A stretch of DNA of 6,502 bases from Gammaproteobacteria bacterium (GTDB lineage Bacteria; Pseudomonadota; Gammaproteobacteria; GRL18): the NCBI GenBank assembly GCA_013139395.1, contig WTAX01000457.1, positions 1 to 6,502 on the forward strand, written 5' to 3'. The translations under genes were made by a program, and so were the position numbers. Position 1 is the first letter of the stretch, and each line of letters begins with the position of its first letter. Shown piece after piece: positions 1-5,976 of the stretch. The notes beneath the pieces were generated by a model. The model worked only from the letters and a program-made list of their open reading frames with translations. It was not told the DNA's origin and did no database searches.

Positions 1-188
1 CGGGCCCCGGCACAAAAATCATTTGTCTGGGAAATATAGCACAAATTGACACACCCTATTTAACAGAGACCACATCCGGACTCACCTTTGTTGTGGATCG
101 TTTCCGTAAATGGGAACATAGCGGCCACGTTACTCTAAGACGTGGTGAACGTTCCAGACTGGCTGATTTTGCAGCCGATGTTTTATAA
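1..188 (+). CDS. PhoH family ATPase (PIN-PhoH type), C-terminal fragment
   Basis: This is the last 61 codons of a gene that enters from the left edge. The frame begins at base 3 and ends with TAA at 186-188. The translation contains KIICLGNIAQIDTPYL, then SGLTFVVDRF, then GHVTLRRGERSRLADFA. This is the characteristic end of PhoH-type P-loop ATPases that carry an N-terminal PIN domain (PhoH2-like); it does not look like the end of the shorter YbeZ-type PhoH. The Walker A and B motifs and any PIN nuclease domain would lie outside the window. Family members are thought to act as RNA helicase/RNase-type proteins in the cytoplasm, but nothing visible here shows activity. The lipoprotein gene starts 27 bp downstream on the same strand, so the two could share a transcript. 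The family call is firm; the subtype is inferred from the C-terminal block alone. Confidence 0.88.
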   Translation, partial: GPGTKIICLGNIAQIDTPYLTETTSGLTFVVDRFRKWEHSGHVTLRRGERSRLADFAADVL

Positions 189-215
189 CCATTATTTACC
201 ATAAGGGATTATTAA

Positions 216-689
216 ATGCTTAACACCATTACTGTTCGCAGTCTTATACTTATCAGCAGCCTGATACTATTAGCCTCTTGTGCAAAAACACCTGATGTTC
301 GTTTAACTCTTTGTCAGGACTTAACTCAATTGTTACTCAATTCCCCTGAGGGATTGCAGTGGCATGAACATAAGTCCATCATAAAAGGCTATCAAGATCT
401 GGAAATGCAGGTTCAATTTTCAACAGGTGAACAGAACAGCAAGGCATATGCGTCTTGTTTTTACTCTTATGAACAAGATGAAATTGGCGCAGAAACATTT
501 CAAGATCCTGAAGCAGCTTATTCCACTTATCCCAGCAAAATGATTTTAAAAGATAAGGCAGTCGACAAAATCCTTTTGAGTAAGAGCATTAATAAGGTTA
601 TGCTGCAACAGGGCAAAGACATCATCAACAAGGTAAAAAAAGACTTAGAGCAAGCAAGCCAAAAAGCAATGGAAAGAATAAAAGACTAA
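216..689 (+). CDS. Small outer-membrane-type lipoprotein of unknown function
   Basis: This encodes a 157-residue protein that I do not recognise. It begins with a lipoprotein signal: a short n-region with R8, a hydrophobic stretch at about 9-20, and the lipobox L-A-S-C ending at C22. Residue +2 after the cysteine is Ala rather than Asp, which by the usual enterobacterial Lol rule predicts sorting to the outer membrane. The mature part has two further cysteines (C33 and C81) that could form a disulfide in the periplasm. The last 50 or so residues are rich in Lys, Glu and Gln and look helical (the stretch around KDIINKVKKDLEQASQKAMERIKD, positions 134-157). The ATG is preceded by AAGGGA at 203-208, a good Shine-Dalgarno at 7 bp spacing, which supports this start. 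It lies 27 bp after the PhoH-type gene. Arginine codons (CGC, CGT, AGA) resemble the PhoH fragment more than the downstream pair. No function can be assigned. Confidence 0.85.
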   Translation: MLNTITVRSLILISSLILLASCAKTPDVRLTLCQDLTQLLLNSPEGLQWHEHKSIIKGYQDLEMQVQFSTGEQNSKAYASCFYSYEQDEIGAETFQDPEAAYSTYPSKMILKDKAVDKILLSKSINKVMLQQGKDIINKVKKDLEQASQKAMERIKD

Positions 690-706
690 ATAACCATTTC
701 TAACAG

Positions 707-816
707 GTGTCCAGAGGATACAAAAGCATGTAATACATCGTTTCGGGGTTTTATGCAAATGCAAGTGAAATGATGTACTACATACTCTTGTATGCTATCT
801 GAAAAAATACGGACAC
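707..816. repeat. Nested imperfect inverted repeat, possible small mobile element remnant
   Basis: The outer ends are a perfect 6-bp inverted pair, GTGTCC at 707-712 and GGACAC at 811-816. Inside lies a 17-bp imperfect inverted pair, ATGTAATACATCGTTTC at 728-744 and GAAATGATGTACTACAT at 767-783, with 15 of 17 identities (16 of 17 pairs in RNA if G-U is counted) around a 22-nt loop. A third small perfect hairpin, CATAC-TCTT-GTATG, occupies 781-794. The nested ends resemble a short non-autonomous element, but no target-site duplication is evident at the borders. It is not followed by a T-tract on either strand, so a classical terminator is unlikely. It could equally be an RNA structure at the 3' end of the lipoprotein transcript. 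Confidence 0.45.
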
Positions 817-1036
817 TATTTTAGAGCAATAATATGGACTCCTTCACCTAAACTTTAAGCTATTTAGAAAAACACATGGCTTTCAAACACCTTTCCAGCC
901 AACATACAAGTAATCCGCAAAAACCAACACCACAAAAACTGGACATCATCGATAAGTCACACCATCTTTAGCTAATGAAAACAGGGGCATGGCTTTTATT
1001 GTTTTGTGATCCACTTTTTATTTATTTTCTTTTCAT

Positions 1037-1052
1037 AGTGATACAATTCACA
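1037..1052 (+). promoter_or_regulatory. CRP-like operator palindrome
   Basis: The sequence AGTGA-TACAAT-TCACA matches the CRP core TGTGA-N6-TCACA at 9 of 10 defined positions, with the correct 6-bp spacer. Its centre is 73 bp before the ATG of the DUF1800 gene and just upstream of AT-rich promoter-like sequence, a sensible place for an activator. A separate TGTGA half-site lies at 1005-1009 but lacks its partner. Whether the host has a CRP-type regulator, and whether it binds here, is inference. Confidence 0.4.
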
Positions 1053-1074
1053 TCCGATCGAAATATTATATTAT
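1047..1074 (+). promoter_or_regulatory. Candidate sigma-70-type promoter for the DUF1800-DUF1501 operon
   Basis: A TTCACA hexamer at 1047-1052 (4 of 6 to TTGACA) and TATTAT at 1069-1074 (5 of 6 to TATAAT) are separated by 16 bp. Transcription would start near 1081 and leave a leader of about 37 nt. The region is so AT-rich that overlapping alternatives exist (for example TATTAA at 1072-1077), so the exact -10 is uncertain. The -35 overlaps the CRP-like palindrome, which would fit a class II-like activated promoter with a weak -35, or else repression by occlusion. Confidence 0.35.
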
Positions 1075-1117
1075 TAATCATATGCATTTGGTTTAGACAA
1101 TAATAAAGGAGTATCTG

Positions 1118-3190
1118 ATGAGCAATACCGTCAGAAAAGGCTTTGTAATTATTTCCCTTTTAGGGGGAATTATCTTACCTGCAGCAGCAACACAAAAGAA
1201 CCCTTCGGCTTATATGAGTCCAATCATTGCGTATCTGCTTTCGGACTCTTCCGGAAACACCATCGACTCTGATAACGACGGTACACCTGATACAATCGAT
1301 GCGTTCCCATACGACCCTAATGAAACAATTGACACTGATGGAGACGGTACGGGAAATAATGCCGACACCGATGATGACAATGACGGTATACCGGACACTT
1401 CAGATCCTGAGCCGCTAGTACCGGATATCAGCACAAAATTTGCACATTCAGTATTGCTGAAAAGTACATTTGGACCTACTGATACGTTAATTCAAGAACT
1501 TCAAACCAAAGGAGTTGCAGGCTGGGTTGATGATCAGCTCAACGCAAGCTCAGCATATGATAGTAACAGTGATCAATATCTGACATACCTTGAAAGGGTG
1601 ATCCAAATAGCCAGAATGGCTTCTCCAACACAATGGAGCGGATCAATCCAGGATTATCTGACCCCTGACAACGCTTATGTCTTTAATAGTAAGTCATTTG
1701 AAACATCTGTGTTACTTTTCTTTACCAGCACATGGTTTGAAAATGTACTTCACGCAGAAGATCAACTAAGACAAAGGGTTGCTTATGCTTTAAGTCAAAT
1801 CATAGTGCTTTCAACTGCAGAGCAGTTCTTTTATAAAAGAGCAGAAGCACTTGCATACCATTATGATATTTTGGCCAAAAACGCCTTTGGTAACTACAGA
1901 GATATTCTACTGGAAGTTTCAAAATCTCCGGGAATGGGTCTTTATTTAACCTTTCAGGGAAGTAAAAAATATGACCCGTCCACCCAAAGACAGCCAGATG
2001 AAAACTATGCAAGAGAAATCATGCAGCTCTTCTCTATTGGTTTAGCACAAATAAATCTGGATGGCTCAGAGAATAAAGATGTTAATGGCAACTCAATTCC
2101 CATCTATACCCAAACGGATGTAGAAGAACTCTCCCGCGTATTTACAGGATGGGATCCGGCATTGAATCCTGCATATGGACATACACACGGAAGCTATACC
2201 CAGGAGATGGAGTTTACAAGCGAGCATCATGATTTTGAAGAAAAAATAGTTTTAGGTGAAGTAATTGCAGCAGGAAAAACTGGAGAAGATGATATAGAAG
2301 CCGCAATAGATATATTAATGAATCATCCAAATGTCGCCCCATTTATCTCAAAACAACTTATTATGAGACTTGTTACTTCCAACCCATCACCAGAGTATAT
2401 TTCAAGGGTAAGTCATGTATTTAATGACAATGGAGAAGGTATTAAGGGTGATTTAAAAGCTGTCGTAAGAGCTATTTTACTTGATGCGGAAGCCATTAAA
2501 ACACATGATGAAAGTAGCACTTTTGGTAAAGCTAAAGAACCAATTATAGCCTATACGCAGTTGTTACGTTCATTTGAAGTAGATTATATGGAACCCTGGG
2601 AAGGCGGTCCTGTCGGTGCTGACAGCGGAGTTAACATGCAAGATGTTTATCTTTTTAAGAGCAATTTAATTCCTCCCTTTGGACAAGGACCTATGCGTGC
2701 AAAAAGCGTCTTTAATTTTTACAGCCCTGAATACATACCAAACGATAGTTATTTCAGAACCAATAACATTGTAGCTCCAGAGCTTGAAATTCAAAGTGCA
2801 CAAAGAATCACCAATTTTAACAATCGACTTCAAAGAGATACATGGTCCCATATAAGACTTTATTACAATAGTCCTAATGAATATTATGGTTCACTTTATG
2901 ACAGATTTATCATCCATTATGTTAAAGAGAGAGAGCTTATTGAAAATGAACTCAATTCAGATTATAAAAATATCAGGAAAGAGCCATACAAAACCAATGC
3001 TATTAATGCTTTATTTAACCACGTTAACAAAAAATTAACTGGCTCAAATCTCTCCAGTGAACAGGCTGAAATTATTAAGCGAAAACTTTCTTCATATACT
3101 TATAGAGATAATATTTACGGCGCCAGAGATATGATAAACAGAACAATCAATGCAATTGCTACAACCAATCGTTATATGATCCAAAGATAG
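1118..3190 (+). CDS. Secreted DUF1800 family protein with thrombospondin type 3 repeats
   Basis: This is a 690-residue exported protein. Residues 1-24 form a Sec-type signal peptide with K7 in the n-region, a hydrophobic core at about 8-20 and a likely cleavage after AAA at 22-24. Residues about 50-99 are Asp/Asn/Gly-rich repeats (DSDNDGTPDTIDAF, then DTDGDGTGNNADTDDDNDG) of the thrombospondin type 3 kind, which bind calcium. From about 108 to the end runs the DUF1800 domain: LLKSTFGPT near 113-121, LRQRVAYALSQ at 217-227, the YHYDILAKNAFGNYRDIL block at 247-264, ENYAREIMQLFSIGL at 295-309, FTGWD at 342-346, and KSVFNFYSPEYIP at 529-541. The family's biochemical function is not established. 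AAGGAG at 1106-1111 lies 6 bp before the ATG and supports the start. The DUF1501 gene follows after 12 bp, the usual neighbour of this family. Arginine codons are mostly AGA/AGG (23 of 29), unlike the flanking genes. Confidence 0.93.
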   Translation: MSNTVRKGFVIISLLGGIILPAAATQKNPSAYMSPIIAYLLSDSSGNTIDSDNDGTPDTIDAFPYDPNETIDTDGDGTGNNADTDDDNDGIPDTSDPEPLVPDISTKFAHSVLLKSTFGPTDTLIQELQTKGVAGWVDDQLNASSAYDSNSDQYLTYLERVIQIARMASPTQWSGSIQDYLTPDNAYVFNSKSFETSVLLFFTSTWFENVLHAEDQLRQRVAYALSQIIVLSTAEQFFYKRAEALAYHYDILAKNAFGNYRDILLEVSKSPGMGLYLTFQGSKKYDPSTQRQPDENYAREIMQLFSIGLAQINLDGSENKDVNGNSIPIYTQTDVEELSRVFTGWDPALNPAYGHTHGSYTQEMEFTSEHHDFEEKIVLGEVIAAGKTGEDDIEAAIDILMNHPNVAPFISKQLIMRLVTSNPSPEYISRVSHVFNDNGEGIKGDLKAVVRAILLDAEAIKTHDESSTFGKAKEPIIAYTQLLRSFEVDYMEPWEGGPVGADSGVNMQDVYLFKSNLIPPFGQGPMRAKSVFNFYSPEYIPNDSYFRTNNIVAPELEIQSAQRITNFNNRLQRDTWSHIRLYYNSPNEYYGSLYDRFIIHYVKERELIENELNSDYKNIRKEPYKTNAINALFNHVNKKLTGSNLSSEQAEIIKRKLSSYTYRDNIYGARDMINRTINAIATTNRYMIQR

Positions 3191-3202
3191 GAGGAAAACC
3201 AA

Positions 3203-4723
3203 ATGCCGTTAAATAACCGAAGAGATTTTTTAAAGCTGGTTTACAATTTATCAATTGCAGGTTCAGCAATTCCATTAATTATACCGACAAAGGCTTATGC
3301 AAACAGTTCTCCTGCATTTAATAACTATAAAGCTTTGGTCTATGTATCTTTAGCGGGCGGCAATGACGCTTTTAATATGGTTATTCCCACCAACACAAGC
3401 GGAGGCAATAGTTACAACAATTATAAAAGCATACGCCCGACACTTGCAGTAAAAAATATAGATTTATCAACTCATTTAGTGACAGATGCTAATGGAAATC
3501 TTGATTTAACAGGAGGAAACCCTTATACCAAACATAAACCTGCAACAGCATGGCTGGAAAATGCGGATACCTATTTAGCAGGTTTTTATCCTGTCAATGG
3601 AACAAATGTTGCTATAAACGGTGTCATGCCTGAGGTTGCACACCTTATGAACACTAATAAATTAGCTGTTATTGCCAACGTTGGTACACTGGTTGAACCC
3701 ACCACCAAAACGGAGATAATAAACGAAACAGTTAAGCTCCCTATTTATATGTTTGCACATAATCATCAGTCAAGAATTCAACAAACAGGTCAGGCTGATA
3801 ATAAATCTATCGAAGGATGGGTTGGAAGACTTTATGACGAGTGGTCAGGTGTAAATGGTACAGATTTATTGGGTAATAATGCCTCTTTTGCAGGTTATTC
3901 TTATACATTAGCAGGTAAGACTGTTGAACCACTAACGATGCCAACAACTCCAGAAGGTTTTCAATCAAGAACACAAACTGATATGAGAGAAGAGTTATAT
4001 AATTTAAATGAGGTTAACCCTTTTTTAAATTTATATAACAGAATGATAAATCGCTCTTTTGACCTTTCTTCTAAAATTGCAAATGTCTGGAATAATGCCT
4101 ATACCTATTCCTCTACAGATGCTTATGGCGGATCCCTTTTTTCCATACCGAGCAGAGATTACTTACAATTAAAGCAGTCACCAGATGGTACACTTATAGA
4201 GCAGTTAGAAGCTGTATCAAAAATGATTGATTATGGAAGAAATAACGGTATTAAAAGACAAGTATTTTTCGTTGAACTACCCGGATTTGATTCACATGGC
4301 TCTCAATTGGAAAATCATCCTAAATATTTAAGAGAATTAAGTTTAGCACTGAGTAAATTTCAAACAGCTATGGAAGAGCTTGGAGCTTCAGATGAGGTGA
4401 CAACATTTACACTTTCAGATTTTGGAAGAACTGCAGCAAGTAATGGTGATGGAACAGACCATGCCTGGGGTGGGCACAATCTTGTGATGGGAGGTGCCGT
4501 AAAGGGTGGAATGGTCTATGGCCAGATGCCGGATCTCACTCCGGGAGGAAATCAGGACTATGGCAGAAATGGTCGTATCATTCCTGCTATCTCTGTTGAT
4601 CAGCAACTCTCGACACTCACCAAATGGTTTGGTGTTGAAGATACACTTATTGAAAAACTGTTTCCAAATATTTCAAATTTTGATAGTACAACTTATGGCA
4701 GAGATATTGGGTTTATGGGTTGA
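3203..4723 (+). CDS. DUF1501 family exported protein (alkaline phosphatase/sulfatase-like)
   Basis: This is a 506-residue protein of full family length. The N-terminus has a twin-arginine-like motif, NRRDFLK at 5-11, then a hydrophobic stretch at about 12-27 and a plausible cleavage after AYA at 31-33. The DUF1501 blocks follow in order: LAGGNDAFNMVIP at 50-62, FAHNHQSRIQQTGQ at 184-197, GWVGRL at 205-210, ELPGFDSHGSQ at 358-368, LSDFGRT at 404-410, GTDHAWGGHNLVMGG at 417-431, and the terminal KWFG...LFPN at 474-489. The family is grouped with alkaline phosphatase-like metalloenzymes; D55, D363, H365, D406, D419, H420 and H425 are the visible conserved candidates for metal or catalytic roles. 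No substrate is known. Its ribosome-binding site, AGGAGGA at 3189-3195, overlaps the TAG of the DUF1800 gene, so translation is probably coupled and the two products made together. 13 of 17 arginine codons are AGA. Confidence 0.93.
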   Translation: MPLNNRRDFLKLVYNLSIAGSAIPLIIPTKAYANSSPAFNNYKALVYVSLAGGNDAFNMVIPTNTSGGNSYNNYKSIRPTLAVKNIDLSTHLVTDANGNLDLTGGNPYTKHKPATAWLENADTYLAGFYPVNGTNVAINGVMPEVAHLMNTNKLAVIANVGTLVEPTTKTEIINETVKLPIYMFAHNHQSRIQQTGQADNKSIEGWVGRLYDEWSGVNGTDLLGNNASFAGYSYTLAGKTVEPLTMPTTPEGFQSRTQTDMREELYNLNEVNPFLNLYNRMINRSFDLSSKIANVWNNAYTYSSTDAYGGSLFSIPSRDYLQLKQSPDGTLIEQLEAVSKMIDYGRNNGIKRQVFFVELPGFDSHGSQLENHPKYLRELSLALSKFQTAMEELGASDEVTTFTLSDFGRTAASNGDGTDHAWGGHNLVMGGAVKGGMVYGQMPDLTPGGNQDYGRNGRIIPAISVDQQLSTLTKWFGVEDTLIEKLFPNISNFDSTTYGRDIGFMG

Positions 4724-4733
4724 GTAAAAAAGA

Positions 4734-4764
4734 AATCTCGCTACATCTTGTTGTAGCGAGGATT
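4734..4764. terminator. Hairpin terminator between convergent genes
   Basis: A perfect 9-bp stem, CTCGCTACA at 4737-4745 and TGTAGCGAG at 4752-4760, closes a 6-nt loop. It extends by three more pairs (AAT with ATT) if one bulged G at 4761 is allowed. It begins about 10 bp after the DUF1501 stop, where a terminator for the plus-strand operon is expected, but there is no T-tract on that side. On the minus strand the stem is followed by a T-rich run (complement of A-rich 4726-4735), so it fits an intrinsic terminator for the DUF3108 transcript better. It may act in both directions. Confidence 0.6.
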
Positions 4765-4827
4765 GATCCGATGTTTTCCAGGCGGCAATTTTTTATTATA
4801 CCCGTGATCTTTGAATCTATAATCCTG

Positions 4828-4992
4828 GAATAATCGTAACTATTCAGCGTATATTTCTTAATGATCACTGTTGAGCCTATGGTCACTTATTTTTCTGACT
4901 TTGAGAACTCGCTACACTCAAACAATCAAAGTCAGAAAAATAAGCAACCACAGGCTCTTTATAAATAATATGCTGAATAGTTACGTTAATTC
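4828..4992. repeat. Long imperfect inverted repeat, MITE-like element
   Basis: The outer arms CGTAACTATTCAGC (4835-4848) and GCTGAATAGTTACG (4972-4985) are perfect 14-bp inverted repeats. With a few mismatches the pairing extends outward to 4828 and 4992. The inner arms at 4873-4902 and 4928-4957 match at 27 of 30 positions (core CTTATTTTTCTGACTTT). They surround a 25-nt centre that itself carries TTTGAG and CTCAAA as a possible alternative loop stem. The two arm sets are joined by unequal linkers of 24 and 14 nt. The element has no coding capacity and its ends read GTAAC...GTTAC, as in non-autonomous miniature transposable elements. No target-site duplication is obvious. It would also fold as an RNA hairpin at the 3' end of either convergent transcript. 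Confidence 0.65.
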
Positions 4993-5028
4993 TTGCAATA
5001 CGGGAGAATACTATATATGAAACTCAGC

Positions 5029-5976
5029 TTAATTAAGTCTATGAGTACTATTATTTACTAAATCAATTTCCAGTTTACCTAATGGCGCATCCATTGCCAT
5101 GCGCAGGGGAATTTTCTTTTTATCATTACTTAACCACACGTAGTAATAACTATCTTTTTTTTCATTGGTTTGAATTTTAAACTTCGTCCCCTGCACCTTT
5201 TTACCATTGAGTGAAAATGTTTCCAGAGACTGCTGTTGTATCTTGTATATGCGTATATCATCAGAGACGGCAACGGGAATTTCTGTCAAGGTTCCCGAAT
5301 CCTTATTTAACAACTCACTTGTCCGTAACAGGTATATTAATGACAGCGGATCAAGTATTTTCGCATGCTGTATTTTGTCACCCGACTCTTTGTGAATCAG
5401 ATAACTGTTCTGATCCTCCAGTAAAGGAAAATGCGTGAGAAAATCTGGAATACTATAATTGCCATCTTTTTCCCAAACCTGTTTAACATCCATTCCTAAA
5501 AAACCAGACTTTTCCTGTATCTTTTCACGTTTTTTGAATAATTGTGTTGCTTTATTTTCCCAGTCCAGCCAGAGAAAATCATGGCTATGACTATCGCCTG
5601 TATTAGTTTGTTCCACTAAAACTGTTCGTTGCTTAAGACTATCCAGAGTTGTTTTGTAAGTATAACGAACGGGCTGAAATATTTCTGCTTTGGTGTAATT
5701 CTCTGTTGTGAGATACAGTTCAAACTGGTGTGCTTTGTGTTTATCCGGTGTTTGCTGGTTGGCTGAAAAGCTCATTTTTATATCTGCCAGATCAGCCCAG
5801 ATCATAGAGGTAAGTAAGCCTCTATAACTGAGTTTATAATAAAGCGTTTCACCTGTGGCAAAGGGCCAGGAAACCTGTTTGGCATTATCAGCATAAACAT
5901 CCATGCTTTTGCACAATACGGTGCAAAACAGGAGTACTGATAAAAGAATATTAAGGCGAGGCATTGACTTGCTCAT
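5029..5976 (-). CDS. DUF3108 family exported protein
   Basis: This is a 315-residue protein of the DUF3108 family. Residues 1-29 look like a Sec signal peptide with a hydrophobic core at about 9-21 and likely cleavage after VYA at 27-29. The mature protein opens with PFATGETLYYKLSYRGLL at 38-55, the family hallmark (a G-E-x-L-x-Y-type strand), and continues as a beta-rich periplasmic domain. Function is unknown in the family. The start is ambiguous: ATG at 5974-5976 gives MSKSMPRLN, and a second ATG at 5962-5964 starts at residue 5 and still leaves an intact signal peptide. Neither has a strong Shine-Dalgarno. Both lie inside the upstream AI-2E family gene, whose stop is at 5951-5953, so translation is probably coupled to it. 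Arginine codons are mostly CGN (7 of 9), in contrast to the neighbouring DUF1501 gene. Confidence 0.85.
   Translation of the reverse strand: MSKSMPRLNILLSVLLFCTVLCKSMDVYADNAKQVSWPFATGETLYYKLSYRGLLTSMIWADLADIKMSFSANQQTPDKHKAHQFELYLTTENYTKAEIFQPVRYTYKTTLDSLKQRTVLVEQTNTGDSHSHDFLWLDWENKATQLFKKREKIQEKSGFLGMDVKQVWEKDGNYSIPDFLTHFPLLEDQNSYLIHKESGDKIQHAKILDPLSLIYLLRTSELLNKDSGTLTEIPVAVSDDIRIYKIQQQSLETFSLNGKKVQGTKFKIQTNEKKDSYYYVWLSNDKKKIPLRMAMDAPLGKLEIDLVNNSTHRLN

Larger units (their letters stand above)
690..1117. other. 428-bp non-coding region upstream of the DUF1800-DUF1501 operon
   Basis: No convincing coding sequence is visible on either strand. The left part (707-816) contains a nested inverted repeat, listed separately. 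The middle part (about 817-1000) is AT-rich and I see no structure in it that I can support. The right part (about 1000-1117) is very T-rich, then A/T-rich, and holds a CRP-like palindrome, promoter-like hexamers and the ribosome-binding site of the DUF1800 gene. No clear intrinsic terminator with a T-tract follows the lipoprotein gene. Confidence 0.7.
4724..5028. other. 305-bp convergent intergenic region with two structured elements
   Basis: This lies between the end of the plus-strand DUF1501 gene and the end of the minus-strand DUF3108 gene. No coding sequence is supported. It contains a terminator-like hairpin next to the DUF1501 stop and a long inverted repeat nearer the DUF3108 stop, both listed separately. 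The parts between them (about 4765-4827 and 4993-5028) are AT-rich and show nothing I can name. Confidence 0.7.

Noticed and set aside
728..783. Inverted repeat as a rho-independent terminator of the lipoprotein gene
   Set aside because: The loop is 22 nt and no T-tract follows on either strand, so I listed it as a repeat instead.
875..996. Direct repeat CATGGCTTT at 875-883 and 988-996
   Set aside because: A single 9-bp match in a non-coding AT-rich region is near chance level and has no supporting context.
1210..1434. Open frames on both strands across the repeat region at the start of the DUF1800 gene
   Set aside because: They are shadows of the repetitive Asp/Gly-rich coding sequence, have low-complexity Ser/Val or Met/Thr composition, and have no ribosome-binding site or domain.
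4415..4727. Overlapping open frames on both strands near the end of the DUF1501 gene
   Set aside because: The DUF1501 frame is intact with conserved motifs throughout this stretch; the others match no family pattern.
4724..5028. Insertion sequence with a transposase remnant
   Set aside because: No transposase-like translation is visible; only inverted repeats are present.
5207..5438. Plus-strand open frames inside the DUF3108 gene
   Set aside because: They lie antisense to a well-supported exported protein and show no recognisable domain or start signal.
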